From JAQVEM01 sp964603595 (GTDB lineage: Bacteria > Actinomycetota > Humimicrobiia > Humimicrobiales > Humimicrobiaceae), in assembly GCA_964603595.1 (NCBI GenBank), contig CAZRVN010000004.1:124001-188000 (forward strand): 64,000 nt of DNA, given 5' to 3'. The notes beneath the pieces were generated by a model, which was not told where the DNA came from, searched no databases, and saw only the letters and a list, made by a program, of their open reading frames with translations. Positions 18,469 to 27,781 of the stretch are shown here, in pieces (the stretch's first letter is position 1; the number at the start of each line of letters is the position of its first letter). The translations under genes and the position numbers were made by a program.

Positions 18469-19284
18469 CTATCTTATTTTCTTTCCAATTGCACTCGCTA
18501 CTTTTTCTAACTGTTTCATCAAATCAAGCAACTCCTTTTCATTTAGCTGCTGCTGTCCGTCCGATAGGGCCTTGCTCGGGTCAATATGCGACTCTACCAG
18601 GATGCCATCCGCACCCACCGCAACTGCTGCCCTGCTCACGGGAATAACAAGGTCGCTCTGCCCCACAGCATGTGAGGGATCTATAATTATCGGGAGCTTA
18701 CTCAACTTTTTTATGACAGGGACTGCTGAAATATCCAGCGTAAATCTTGTGCTGGTTTCAAATGTCCTTATTCCTCTTTCGCACAATACTACCTCTACAT
18801 TACCTTCAGAAGTTATATATTCAACGGCAAGAAGCCATTCTTTTATAGAAGACGCCCATCCTCTCTTTAAAATAACTATTTTATTTTTTTTACCTGCCAC
18901 TTTACCAACTTTCGCCAGCAGGGCAAAATTAGACATATTCCTTGTACCAATCTGTAGCACATCCGCATAATCGGCCACTTTTTCAACATTCTTAGTATCG
19001 GTAACTTCGGTTACTGTTTTAAGGCCATATTTCTCACTCATTTCCTTTAGGTACTTTAATCCTTCTTCTTTAAGCCCCTGGAAACTGTAAGGGGAAGTCC
19101 TTGGTTTATAGGCACCGCCTCTCATATATATAAGGCCCAGGTCACTTATAATCTTTGCGCTTGCTTCCAGCTGCTCGCGGCTCTCAATTGCACACGGGCC
19201 TGTAATAACGGTAAAATAACCCTTTTTTATCAATTTATCATTATCATCTCTTGCAATCTTTTTTATTTTATTTTTTTGTTTCAT
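18469..19284 (-). CDS. aroF: 3-deoxy-7-phosphoheptulonate synthase, type I-beta
   Basis: 271 residues. First step of the shikimate pathway: PEP plus erythrose 4-phosphate to DAHP. The short KDO8P-synthase-like class is indicated by GPCAIES, RGGAYKPRTSPYSFQG, LQIGTRNMSNF, LKRGWASSIKEW, CERGIRTFE and IIDPSHAVGQ. The N-terminal regulatory ferredoxin-like domain of Thermotoga-type enzymes is absent; the separate chorismate mutase 104 bases upstream could act as the regulatory partner, as in other Gram-positives (inference). Confidence 0.92.
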   Translation of the reverse strand: MKQKNKIKKIARDDNDKLIKKGYFTVITGPCAIESREQLEASAKIISDLGLIYMRGGAYKPRTSPYSFQGLKEEGLKYLKEMSEKYGLKTVTEVTDTKNVEKVADYADVLQIGTRNMSNFALLAKVGKVAGKKNKIVILKRGWASSIKEWLLAVEYITSEGNVEVVLCERGIRTFETSTRFTLDISAVPVIKKLSKLPIIIDPSHAVGQSDLVIPVSRAAVAVGADGILVESHIDPSKALSDGQQQLNEKELLDLMKQLEKVASAIGKKIR

Positions 19285-19388
19285 TTAAATGTAATTCCTT
19301 CTATGCTATTTTCCGGTTTTCAATTTATATAAATAAATTTTTTATAAATTAATATTTCAAACTCCCGTTATTTAAAAATTAAACAAAT

Positions 19389-19673
19389 TTAAAGATTTTC
19401 ATCTTTTTCCAGTACCTGGACATTTCTCAAGATACTCTCAAAAATCTGGATAATATTGTCATTATAGAGGGGCCCCTTATTGTATTCTACAATGTTATCA
19501 ATTAGCTCTTCCTCTCTTTTAGCATCATATAAGGGAACATTTCTATCTTCCTTTAACTTTTTTATTTTCATTACCACAACTGCTCTTTTATTTAAAAAAT
19601 CTACCATTACTTTATCAATTTCATTTATTTCCTCTCTATATTTTTTCAACTTTTCCTTAAAGTCATCTTTCAT
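19389..19673 (-). CDS. aroQ: Chorismate mutase, AroQ class
   Basis: 94 residues of all-helical AroQ fold: LKKYREEINEIDKVMVDFLNKRA then MKIKKLKEDRNVPLYDAKREEELI, with the expected Arg/Lys/Glu active-site residues. Converts chorismate to prephenate. It lies 33 bases after guaA and 104 bases before the DAHP synthase, so it is co-transcribed with both. No prephenate dehydratase or dehydrogenase domain is fused to it. Confidence 0.9.
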   Translation of the reverse strand: MKDDFKEKLKKYREEINEIDKVMVDFLNKRAVVVMKIKKLKEDRNVPLYDAKREEELIDNIVEYNKGPLYNDNIIQIFESILRNVQVLEKDENL

Positions 19674-19706
19674 ATATTCTCTCCTTTAACCTTTTTAAAA
19701 TTCCTT

Positions 19707-21239
19707 TTATTCCCACTCTATTGTACTTGGCGGCTTCGAGCTTATATCATATACTACTCTGTTTATTCCTTCAACCTCATTTACTATTCTGCTGCTCATT
19801 CTTTCCAGAACTCTGTGCGGAAGACGAACCCAGTCAGCAGTCATTGCATCCGTGCTTAAGACTGCCCTTATTATTATAGGATAATAGTAAGTCCTCTTAT
19901 CACCCATTACACCGACACTCCTGATACTTGGAAGTACGGCAAAGGACTGCCATATCTTCTTATAAAGCTTGGCCCTCTTTATTTCCTCAACCACTATCTC
20001 ATCTGCATCCTGGAGTATCTTTATTTTTTCCCTGGTAACTTCACCTATTATCCTTATTGCCAGGCCGGGTCCCGGAAATGGCTGCCTCCACACTATACTA
20101 TCCGGAAGGCCCAGCTCTATTCCTATCTTTCTTATCTCGTCCTTAAATAACAACCTTAAGGGTTCAATTAATTTAATTTTCATATCCTCCGGAAGACCGC
20201 CAACATTATGATGTGATTTTATTTTTGCTGCATCCCTGGTGCCGCTTTCAATAACATCGGAATACAATGTTCCCTGCACCAGGTAATCTACTTTTTTTAT
20301 CTTGGATGCTTCCTCTTCAAATATCCTTATAAACTCATTTCCTATTATTTTTCTCTTCTTTTCAGGATCGTTAACCCCCACCAGCTTGCTCAGGAATCTA
20401 TCACTGGCGTTTTTATGGATTATATTGATTTTAAAATGTTCCTTGAATGTTCTTATAACTTGATCTGCTTCACCTTTACGCAGGAGCCCATGATCAACAA
20501 ATATACAGGTAAGCTTATCACCAACCGCCTTATTTACCAGAACAGCTGCTACCGAAGAATCCACTCCCCCGCTTAATCCGCATATAATTTTGCCTTCCCT
20601 GACTTCTTCCTTTATCTTTTTTATCTGATTCTCAATTATTGAAACCATGGTCCAGGTAGGCGAACACCCGCAGATACCAAATAAAAAATTCTTGAGCATT
20701 TCAATTCCGGAAGGGGTATGCATTACCTCAGGATGGAACTGTATGCCGTATATTCTTTTTTCCCCATTTTCTATACCAGCAATAGGTAAATTGTAGGTAG
20801 AAGCTATTGTTTTAAAGCCGGGAGGAATTTTTACCACACTGTCTTTATGGCTCATCCAGCATGTTTCCCTGGTTTTTAAATCTTTAAAAAGCAGTGACTC
20901 TATATCTAATTTTACTTTTGTTTTCCCGTATTCATCATGTCCCGCAGCATCAATCTCTCCACCAAATAATTTTGATATTATCTGCATTCCATAACAGATT
21001 CCCAGCACAGGTATACCCAGGGAAAAAATTTTTTTGTCCGCAACAGGAATTTTCCCCTCCCCCGGGAGGATACTGTATGGGGAACCCGATAATATCAGGC
21101 CGTCAGGCTTTTTTGCTTTTATTTCTTCTATACCAGTATCATAAGGAACAAGTTCTGAATAAACCCTGAGCTCCCTTATTCTCCTGGTAATTAGCTGGCT
21201 GTATTGTCCGCCAAAATCTATAACCAGTACACTATCCAT
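19707..21239 (-). CDS. guaA: GMP synthase (glutamine-hydrolysing) GuaA
   Basis: 510 residues, standard length. Glutamine amidotransferase domain with catalytic Cys in GICYGMQ and His/Glu in QFHPEVMHT; ATP-pyrophosphatase P-loop GLSGGVDSSVAA; and the C-terminal dimerisation domain ending in PPSTIEWE. Converts XMP to GMP. It begins 1 base after guaB3, so the two last steps of GMP synthesis are coupled. Confidence 0.97.
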   Translation of the reverse strand: MDSVLVIDFGGQYSQLITRRIRELRVYSELVPYDTGIEEIKAKKPDGLILSGSPYSILPGEGKIPVADKKIFSLGIPVLGICYGMQIISKLFGGEIDAAGHDEYGKTKVKLDIESLLFKDLKTRETCWMSHKDSVVKIPPGFKTIASTYNLPIAGIENGEKRIYGIQFHPEVMHTPSGIEMLKNFLFGICGCSPTWTMVSIIENQIKKIKEEVREGKIICGLSGGVDSSVAAVLVNKAVGDKLTCIFVDHGLLRKGEADQVIRTFKEHFKINIIHKNASDRFLSKLVGVNDPEKKRKIIGNEFIRIFEEEASKIKKVDYLVQGTLYSDVIESGTRDAAKIKSHHNVGGLPEDMKIKLIEPLRLLFKDEIRKIGIELGLPDSIVWRQPFPGPGLAIRIIGEVTREKIKILQDADEIVVEEIKRAKLYKKIWQSFAVLPSIRSVGVMGDKRTYYYPIIIRAVLSTDAMTADWVRLPHRVLERMSSRIVNEVEGINRVVYDISSKPPSTIEWE

Positions 21240-21240
21240 T

Positions 21241-22401
21241 TTAATATCCCATTCCTACTTTCTGCTGCTGTTGATGAAGTTTTCCTTCTGTCTTAATAGA
21301 GGGGGCAACAAGCACCTCGGCTTTCTGGAAATCCTTTATATTCTCATATCCGCATGTAGCCATTGATGTTCTTAAAGCCCCGAACAGGTTTAAAGTTCCG
21401 TCATTTTCAAATGCAGGTCCAACCAGTATCTCTTTTAAGCTGGCTACTACTTCTGTTTTAATCCTTGTACCCCTCGGCAGATCAGGATGAAATGTAGCCA
21501 TACCCCAGTGATAGCCCCTGCCGGGAGCTTCTTTAGCTCTTGAAAGCGGTGATCCTATCATAACCAGGTCCGCACCGCAGGCAATGGCCTTCGCAATATC
21601 ACCGCCGGTACGCATACCACCATCAGCTATAACCAGTGAATAAATTCCTGTCTCTTCAAGGTGCCTCATCCTTGCTGCCGAAGCATCAGCAATAGCAGTT
21701 GCCTGTGGCGCGCCAATGCCCAGTACCTGTCTTGTGGTACAGGCAGCACCAGGGCCAACTCCTACCAGAACGCCAACCGCACCAGTACGCATAAGATGAA
21801 GAGAGGTAGAGTAAGAGGAACAACCTCCAACTATAACCGGAACAGAGCATTCTGGAATAAATTTTTTCAAATCAAGCGGTGTTTTTGTCTTGCTGACATG
21901 CTCGGCACTTACCACAGTCCCCTGAATTATAAGAATATCAAGACCGGCATCTATTGCTATTTTATAATACTTTTCAACATTTTTTGGAGTCAGCGATGCA
22001 CAGGCAATATCACTTCCGGCTTTTATCTCCCTTACCCTTTTGGCTATAAGCTCTTCTTTCATTGGCTCTTTATAGATTTCCTGCATTTTTCTTGTAGCTT
22101 CCTCTTTGGAAAACTGTGATATCCTGTCCAGAACCTCATCAGCATTTTCATACCTGCACTGCAAACCTTCAAGATTAAGTACAGCAAGCCCGCCTATTTT
22201 CCTCATCTCTATGGCAAAACCTACATCCACAACACCATCCATTGCTGATGCAAGGACAGGTAAATCCATCTTGTAATCCCCTATATTTACCGAAATATCA
22301 ACATCTTCCGGGTCTCTTGTCCTCCTGCTGGGCACTATTGATATTTCATCAAAACCGTAAGACCTCCTACCGTTTTTACCTTTGCCAATTTCAATTTCCA
22401 T
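21241..22401 (-). CDS. GuaB3-type IMP dehydrogenase family protein
   Basis: 386 residues. The start GKNGRRSYGFDEISIVPSRR is the hallmark of the GuaB3 subfamily, frequent in actinobacteria and some cyanobacteria, rather than canonical GuaB. The barrel has the catalytic-loop Cys in GPGAACTTRQVLGIGAPQA and the phosphate-binding IADGGMRTGGDIAKAIA. There are no CBS domains, so it is about 100 residues shorter than GuaB. Placement directly before guaA (1-base gap) and after plsY supports a role in making XMP from IMP, but GuaB3 proteins have been assigned different activities, so the reaction is not certain. Confidence 0.88.
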   Translation of the reverse strand: MEIEIGKGKNGRRSYGFDEISIVPSRRTRDPEDVDISVNIGDYKMDLPVLASAMDGVVDVGFAIEMRKIGGLAVLNLEGLQCRYENADEVLDRISQFSKEEATRKMQEIYKEPMKEELIAKRVREIKAGSDIACASLTPKNVEKYYKIAIDAGLDILIIQGTVVSAEHVSKTKTPLDLKKFIPECSVPVIVGGCSSYSTSLHLMRTGAVGVLVGVGPGAACTTRQVLGIGAPQATAIADASAARMRHLEETGIYSLVIADGGMRTGGDIAKAIACGADLVMIGSPLSRAKEAPGRGYHWGMATFHPDLPRGTRIKTEVVASLKEILVGPAFENDGTLNLFGALRTSMATCGYENIKDFQKAEVLVAPSIKTEGKLHQQQQKVGMGY

Positions 22402-22410
22402 TTATACCCC

Positions 22411-23058
22411 TTATCCTTTAATTTTTTTTTCTTCTTTATATATTAACCTTTTTATATTTTCCCTATGTGTGATAAAAATAAGTAAACTCAAGCAAAATGC
22501 TGCTATAACCACAGGCCATGCAAATCCGGTAAAATAAAATACAACAGGATTTATAATAGCCCCGCTAAGTGAAGCTAATGAAACAATCCTGAAAATTACA
22601 AAAACAATGGCCCATGTTCCAAAAATGATAAAAAATGGCAGTATCCTAATCCATACAGCACTGTCCGCTATATTTACAAAAGGAAGAAATGCAAAACCCA
22701 TGACCACTCCAATTGAAGCTGCTACTCCCTTTCCTCCCCTAAACTTAAGGTATGCAGTAAAGTCATGGCCAAGTATAACAGCAACAGACACGACAGAGAG
22801 AAGTATTAAGTCACCGGGATAAATAAAGTAAAGTACAAGTATGGGTATAAATCCCTTAACGATATCAGCAATTATAGTTGTTGCCCCGTAACCAGCACCA
22901 AGAGTTCGCGTGACATTGGTGCCCCCTACATTCCCGCTTCCATATTTCCTTATGTCATCGCCTTTTTTTACCCAGTGCACTATATACGCAGTGGGAAAAG
23001 AACCAAATAGATAAGATGCTATTACAAGTAATATTTTGTAAAATAATTCAATTCCCAT
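22411..23058 (-). CDS. plsY: Acyl-phosphate:glycerol-3-phosphate acyltransferase PlsY
   Basis: 215 residues with multiple membrane segments. Transfers an acyl group from acyl phosphate to glycerol 3-phosphate, the first step of phospholipid synthesis. The three PlsY motifs are present: SYLFGSFPTAYIV, GSGNVGGTNVTRTLG and FRGGKGVAAS. First gene of the plsY-guaB3-guaA-aroQ-aroF-pcrA run, with a 9-base gap to guaB3. Confidence 0.95.
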   Translation of the reverse strand: MGIELFYKILLVIASYLFGSFPTAYIVHWVKKGDDIRKYGSGNVGGTNVTRTLGAGYGATTIIADIVKGFIPILVLYFIYPGDLILLSVVSVAVILGHDFTAYLKFRGGKGVAASIGVVMGFAFLPFVNIADSAVWIRILPFFIIFGTWAIVFVIFRIVSLASLSGAIINPVVFYFTGFAWPVVIAAFCLSLLIFITHRENIKRLIYKEEKKIKG

Positions 23059-23533
23059 ACTTACAATACATATAACTTTTTTTATAACTATAAAATTCCA
23101 GAAAATTAAAAGATAAAAATCCTAAAAAATATAAAAAACCGGAAAACTGTACAACGGAACCTGTGAAAATAATAATAAAAGAAATATTACTATAAGTTAA
23201 TGATTTATTCAATTTATAAAGCAAGGTATTAACCGGGCATTTTGATTATTTTTCCTACCGCAGGGATACTTAAGCTATTTTTTCCATTATCCTTAATTAT
23301 TATTCAGGTAAACGCAAGCTAATCTGCGCTACATCAATTATATTACCTGCTGAAATGATGAGTTTACAACACCTGGAATATTTTCCTGTACCGTTTTTTA
23401 GAAATAAAAAAGGGCCGGCTTTATAATTAAAACCAGCCCTTAATTTTCTATCATTGCCGGTAAACCATATACCTAAAAAGTTAAAACATCCTTAATACTG
23501 CCTCATCTTAAATCCCGGCAAATGTTTATGTTA
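23059..23533. other. Intergenic region between plsY and groEL
   Basis: About 475 AT-rich bases with no ORF or RNA gene that I recognise. It holds the groEL terminator (23405-23441). The plsY promoter should lie here on the minus strand, but no close match to TTGACA/TATAAT at proper spacing stands out. Confidence 0.5.
23405..23441 (-). terminator. Intrinsic terminator of groES-groEL
   Basis: On the minus strand AAGGGCTGGTTTT pairs with AAAGCCGGCCCTT around a short AT loop, followed by TTTTTTA. It lies about 95 bases after the groEL stop, the right place to end the chaperonin operon before plsY. Confidence 0.85.
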
Positions 23534-25171
23534 TTACATAGGAGGCATTCCTCCGCCGTATCCTCCGCCTGGAGGCATTGCAGGACCACCCTTTTCTTTC
23601 TCAGGCTTTTCTGCAACAATTACCTCGGTTGTGAGCAGCAGAGCTGCTATTGATGCTGCATTCTGCAGCGCGCTCCTTGTAACTTTTGCAGGGTCTATAA
23701 TTCCTGCATCTATCATATTGACATATTTTCCATTCAGAGCATCCAGACCTTCACCGGGCTCCAATTTCTTTACTTTTTCTACTACAACTGAACCCTCAAG
23801 GCCTGCATTTTCAGCAATTCTCCTTAATGGTTCCTCAAGAGCCCTGGCAACAATGGCTGCACCTGTTTTGATATCACCTTCATATTTGCTAAGGTCAATC
23901 TTTGGAATTATACCTATAAGCACTACTCCGCCGCCGGAAACAATTCCTTCCTCAACCGCAGCTTTCGTAGCTGAAAGAGCATCTTCTATCCTGTGTTTTT
24001 TCTCTTTTAATTCTACTTCAGTTGCAGCTCCAACTTTTATTACTGCTACTCCGCCTGTAAGCTTTGCCAATCTTTCCTGTAGCTTTTCTTTATCAAAATC
24101 TGAATCACTCTGTTCTATTTCATTTTTAATCTGTTTGATTCTCCCCTTTATTGCATTCAGCGATCCCTTGCCTTCAACAATTGTCGTATTTTCCTTATCA
24201 ACTTTAACCTGCCTTGCCGAACCAAGCATATCAAGGGTAACGTTTTCCATTTTTATACCAATTTCTTCGCTTATTACCTTACCGTCGGTTACAATGGCAA
24301 TATCTTCCAGCATAGCTTTTCTTCTGTCACCAAAGCCGGGAGCTTTAACAGCAACAACAGTCAATGTACCTCTTAGTTTATTAACTACTATAGTTGCCAG
24401 TGCCTCTCCTTCAACATCCTCGGAAATGATTAAAAGCGGTTTTCCTGATTGCTGTATTTTCTCTAAAATAGGAATTAAATCCCCTATAGCTGCTATCTTC
24501 TGGTTTGCTAAAAGGATATAAGGCTCATTTAAAACAGCTTCCATCCTCTCGGCATCCGTAACCATATAAGGTGATAAATATCCCTTATCAAACTGCAGGC
24601 CTTCAACCAGTTCTATATCAATTCCGAACTTATTTGATTCCTCTACGGTAATAACTCCGTCTTTACCCACTTTGTCCATAGCGTCAGCTATTGTATTTCC
24701 TATAACTTCATCTGCAGCTGAAATAGCTGCTACTTCGGCTATTTTCTTTTTATCAGTAGCAATGTCATAGCTCATCTTGCCTATCTCATCCACTACTATA
24801 CTAACCGCTTCTTCTATACCTTTTTTAAGCTGCATAGGGTTTGCACCTGCTGCAACATTCCTCAAGCCCTCTTTAACCATGGCCTGTGCCAGAAGTGTAG
24901 CTGTAGTGGTACCATCCCCTGCAACATCATTGGTTTTGGTAGCAACCTCTTTTAATAGCTGGACTCCTGCATTTTCAAAAACATCTTCTACGTCAATTTC
25001 CCTGGCAATTGTTACACCATCATTTGTGATAGTGGGAGAACCATATTTCTTATCCAGCACTACATTCCTTCCCTTAGGTCCAAGGGTAACCTTAATTGCA
25101 TCTGCAATCGTATTCACCCCTTTTTCAAGGGATCTCCTCGCAACCTCGTTGTATTTAAGTTCTTTAGCCAT
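23534..25171 (-). CDS. groL: Chaperonin GroEL
   Basis: 545 residues, full length. Motifs: LGPKGRNVVLDKKYG, the ATP-site GDGTTTATLLAQ, SGGGVVLIG, GLDALNGKYVNMIDAGIIDPAKVTRSA in segments, and the Gly/Met-rich tail GGGYGGGMPPM. Forms the double-ring folding chamber with GroES. It follows groES by 31 bases and is likely repressed by HrcA through the CIRCE upstream of groES. Confidence 0.98.
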   Translation of the reverse strand: MAKELKYNEVARRSLEKGVNTIADAIKVTLGPKGRNVVLDKKYGSPTITNDGVTIAREIDVEDVFENAGVQLLKEVATKTNDVAGDGTTTATLLAQAMVKEGLRNVAAGANPMQLKKGIEEAVSIVVDEIGKMSYDIATDKKKIAEVAAISAADEVIGNTIADAMDKVGKDGVITVEESNKFGIDIELVEGLQFDKGYLSPYMVTDAERMEAVLNEPYILLANQKIAAIGDLIPILEKIQQSGKPLLIISEDVEGEALATIVVNKLRGTLTVVAVKAPGFGDRRKAMLEDIAIVTDGKVISEEIGIKMENVTLDMLGSARQVKVDKENTTIVEGKGSLNAIKGRIKQIKNEIEQSDSDFDKEKLQERLAKLTGGVAVIKVGAATEVELKEKKHRIEDALSATKAAVEEGIVSGGGVVLIGIIPKIDLSKYEGDIKTGAAIVARALEEPLRRIAENAGLEGSVVVEKVKKLEPGEGLDALNGKYVNMIDAGIIDPAKVTRSALQNAASIAALLLTTEVIVAEKPEKEKGGPAMPPGGGYGGGMPPM

Positions 25172-25202
25172 TATTTGTTTCCCTCCTTTGAAATAAAAAC
25201 TT

Positions 25203-25490
25203 TTATTCTACAATTGCTAATACGTCACTTTCCTTTATAATCAGGTGTTCCTCTCCATCAATCTTTACTTCCGTTCCTGAATACTTAGAGTAAAGGATCT
25301 TGTCTCCAACTTTTATCTCCATTGGAATTTTATTACCCTTTTCGTCTTTTGCTCCGCTACCAACAGCTACTACCTTACCCTGCTGGGGTTTTTCCTTTGC
25401 AGAGTCAGGAAGAACAATTCCGCTTTTAGTTTTTTCCTCGCTTGGACTTGGCTTAACCAGTATCCTGTCACCAAGTGGTCTGTATCCCAT
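25203..25490 (-). CDS. groS: Co-chaperonin GroES
   Basis: 95 residues. Typical features: PLGDRILVKPSPSEEKTKSGI, the mobile loop with SGIVLPDSA, VVAVGSG and KVGDKILYSKYSGTEVK. Caps GroEL. The AAGGAGGAAAG ribosome binding site precedes the ATG. First gene of the groES-groEL operon under the degenerate CIRCE element. Confidence 0.97.
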   Translation of the reverse strand: MGYRPLGDRILVKPSPSEEKTKSGIVLPDSAKEKPQQGKVVAVGSGAKDEKGNKIPMEIKVGDKILYSKYSGTEVKIDGEEHLIIKESDVLAIVE

Positions 25491-25542
25491 TATCTTTCCT
25501 CCTTTTTAAATTAGTATATTTACACATATGTGCCGATTATAA

Positions 25543-25569
25543 CAAGCACTCTCTTATATAGACTGCTGA
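25543..25569 (-). promoter_or_regulatory. Degenerate CIRCE operator upstream of groES
   Basis: On the minus strand, half-site TCAGCAGTC, a 9-base spacer, and half-site GAGTGCTTG. The consensus is TTAGCACTC, nine bases, GAGTGCTAA; each half matches 7 of 9. A TATAAT-like -10 follows on the minus strand at about 25535-25541. HrcA, encoded in this window, is the expected repressor. Confidence 0.75.
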
Positions 25570-25656
25570 CCTTTAGCAATAATATTATAACGAAATTAAA
25601 AAATCAAGAAAAAATTCAATGAAATTTTGTTCTTAAAATACAACTAAAAATCTTAG

Positions 25657-26673
25657 CTACATATCGCTCCTGGAGTAAACATCAACCTTAAAATTGTCAA
25701 ACTCTTTTTCTAAAAACCTGTAATACCCGACACAGGCAACCATTGCTGCATTATCGGTACACAGGTAAAGAGGCGGGATATGCACCTTTATATCATTCTC
25801 ACCAGCTTTTTTTAAAAATTCCTTTCTGAGCTCGCTGTTAGCAGCAACGCCACCGCTGATAAGTATTTTTTCCACACCAAACTTCTTTGCAGCTCTTATG
25901 GTTTTTTCAGTTAAAACTTCAACTACTGAACGCTGGAAGCTGGCAACAAGATTGGGAATATTTTCTTTTGAAATAATCTCCTTAGATTTTTTTGTCCTGT
26001 AAATAAGGGCAGTCTTAAGCCCGCTGAAACTAAAATTAAAATCACCGCTGTCAATCATTGGCCTCGGTAAATCTATATAATAAGGATTGCCTTCCTGCGA
26101 CAGTTTATCTATAACAGGCCCTCCCGGGTAACCAAGATTTAAGTACCTGGCAATTTTATCATATGCTTCCCCTGCAGCATCGTCCACAGTATGGCCTATC
26201 TCTTTAATATTCCAGTCATCATCAACATGATACAGGCTGGAATGCCCCCCGGAAACAATAAGCCCTATAAAATTGCCTCCTATATCAGGATTTACCAGTA
26301 TGTTGGAATAAATATGAGCTTCAAGATGATTAACAGCAATTAGCGGAATATTTTTTGAGTAACTAATGGCTTTGGCCGCTCCCATTCCCACCAGAAGTGA
26401 CCCTATAAGGCCGGGCCTGTTCGTAACACTCACTGCATCAATCCGCCCAAAATCCACGCCGGCCTTCTCTATTGCTTCTTTTATGACTATATCTATTACT
26501 TCTATGTGTTTTCTTGACGCTACCTCGGGAACAATACCACCGTATTTACTATGAATCCCCTCCTGGGATGAAACTACATTGGAAAGCACAGTAGAGCCGT
26601 TTTTAACCACCGCGGCACAAGTATCGTCGCAAGAAGTTTCAATCCCAAGTATATGTATATCCTCTTTTACCAT
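25657..26673 (-). CDS. tsaD: tRNA N6-adenosine threonylcarbamoyltransferase TsaD
   Basis: 338 residues. Transfers threonylcarbamoyl to A37 of ANN-decoding tRNAs. ASKHA fold with ILGIETSCDDTC, the metal-binding HLEAH (residues about 112-116), GGHSSLY, FSFSGLKTA and the ISGGVAANSELR loop. Partner genes tsaB and tsaE lie just upstream on the same strand, separated by a 229-base gap. Confidence 0.97.
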   Translation of the reverse strand: MVKEDIHILGIETSCDDTCAAVVKNGSTVLSNVVSSQEGIHSKYGGIVPEVASRKHIEVIDIVIKEAIEKAGVDFGRIDAVSVTNRPGLIGSLLVGMGAAKAISYSKNIPLIAVNHLEAHIYSNILVNPDIGGNFIGLIVSGGHSSLYHVDDDWNIKEIGHTVDDAAGEAYDKIARYLNLGYPGGPVIDKLSQEGNPYYIDLPRPMIDSGDFNFSFSGLKTALIYRTKKSKEIISKENIPNLVASFQRSVVEVLTEKTIRAAKKFGVEKILISGGVAANSELRKEFLKKAGENDIKVHIPPLYLCTDNAAMVACVGYYRFLEKEFDNFKVDVYSRSDM

Positions 26674-26902
26674 ATTATTCTTTGCTGCCTTCTCTTATAT
26701 TCATATCACAGCTTTCTATCAATACTTTGTTATGCTGCCTTAGATTTACTTATGTTTTTAATCCTTTTGCTTTTTTATTTTCTTTCTTACTTTATTCTTT
26801 ACAATTTTCCTGTTTATTCCATTAGTTTGCCTTCTGTATTTGCCTGTTATTTATATGCTATCTTATAGGCCCTCTTCCCGGGGCTGCCTTATGCCCTCTC
26901 CC
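26674..26902. other. Pyrimidine-rich spacer between tsaB and tsaD
   Basis: This 229-base stretch is strongly T/C-rich on the plus strand (A/G-rich on the transcribed minus strand). In many bacteria rimI sits here between tsaB and tsaD; no acetyltransferase sequence remains. I see no structured RNA. Confidence 0.4.
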
Positions 26903-27733
26903 TTATTTCGCACCTCCAAAAGGTATAAATTCCCTGACATACACAGGAATAAGATTTTTTGTTGCTACCTTCCTTACCGCATTGTAATATGCACAAACAT
27001 TTAAGTACCCTGCCCGGGGGTAAAATGTTTTTCTATCAAGAATAAATGTTTTGCTACTGCTGGCTATACCAGAGAGCACTTTCCCGTAACTTAAGTAACA
27101 GTTCCCCCCTATAAGTATTTTTAAATCTCCGCTTCCGGCAGAGTCCGCCTGATTTTTTAAAATTTCATCTTCAACCACTCTGCTTAAAAGACTTTTAAGG
27201 TCATCATACCGGGCCAAGAAACTTTTACCCCACTTTTTTATAAAAAAATGCCCCCTTTTTAATCTAACTTCAGCAAGATATTTATTATTATTGCTACCGA
27301 TTTCCTGCGTAAGTTCGTAGAAAGAAAAATAAACTTCCTCTTTCCTTACATCAAGGCAGGACATCACCATAAAAGGTTTATTCTTCTTAAGACAATTTAT
27401 AATATAACCGCTATTTACCAGGCACATGCCCAGGGCATGCGAATCAAGCGAATTTATGCAGTAAGCCGGCTTTGATTCCAGCCAGGACAGCATCTTTATC
27501 ACGCTAACCCCTATCCTTGTTCCCGTAAAATCCCCGGGGCCTGCATTCACCCCGAAAACATCTATTTCCTTTAAGGTAAGTTTTGCTCTGGATAGAGCGC
27601 CGTCAACCATCCCTATTATATTTACCATATGTCTTGATTTGCTCTTATCATTTACCTCCGAAAGCAATTTATTATCACAGCTAACCGCCGCGCTTAAAAA
27701 TTTGGTGCTGCTGTCAATGCTTAAAATATTCAT
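26903..27733 (-). CDS. tsaB: tRNA t6A biosynthesis protein TsaB
   Basis: 276 residues, longer than the usual 220-240. N-terminal ASKHA half with MNILSIDSSTKFLSAAV and VNAGPGDFTGTRIGVS is clear; the C-terminal half is divergent with an insertion around LKRGHFFIKKWG. TsaB is the non-catalytic partner that binds TsaD and TsaE. It follows tsaE by about 48 bases. Confidence 0.9.
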   Translation of the reverse strand: MNILSIDSSTKFLSAAVSCDNKLLSEVNDKSKSRHMVNIIGMVDGALSRAKLTLKEIDVFGVNAGPGDFTGTRIGVSVIKMLSWLESKPAYCINSLDSHALGMCLVNSGYIINCLKKNKPFMVMSCLDVRKEEVYFSFYELTQEIGSNNNKYLAEVRLKRGHFFIKKWGKSFLARYDDLKSLLSRVVEDEILKNQADSAGSGDLKILIGGNCYLSYGKVLSGIASSSKTFILDRKTFYPRAGYLNVCAYYNAVRKVATKNLIPVYVREFIPFGGAK

Positions 27734-27781
27734 AACGCTACCTTTAAAGATTAACCCATAATAACAGAGATAATATTATTT

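Noticed and set aside
23631..24521. Long plus-strand ORF opposite groEL
   Set aside because: It lies wholly antisense to groEL, has low-complexity Ser/Pro/Thr-rich translation and no ribosome binding site.
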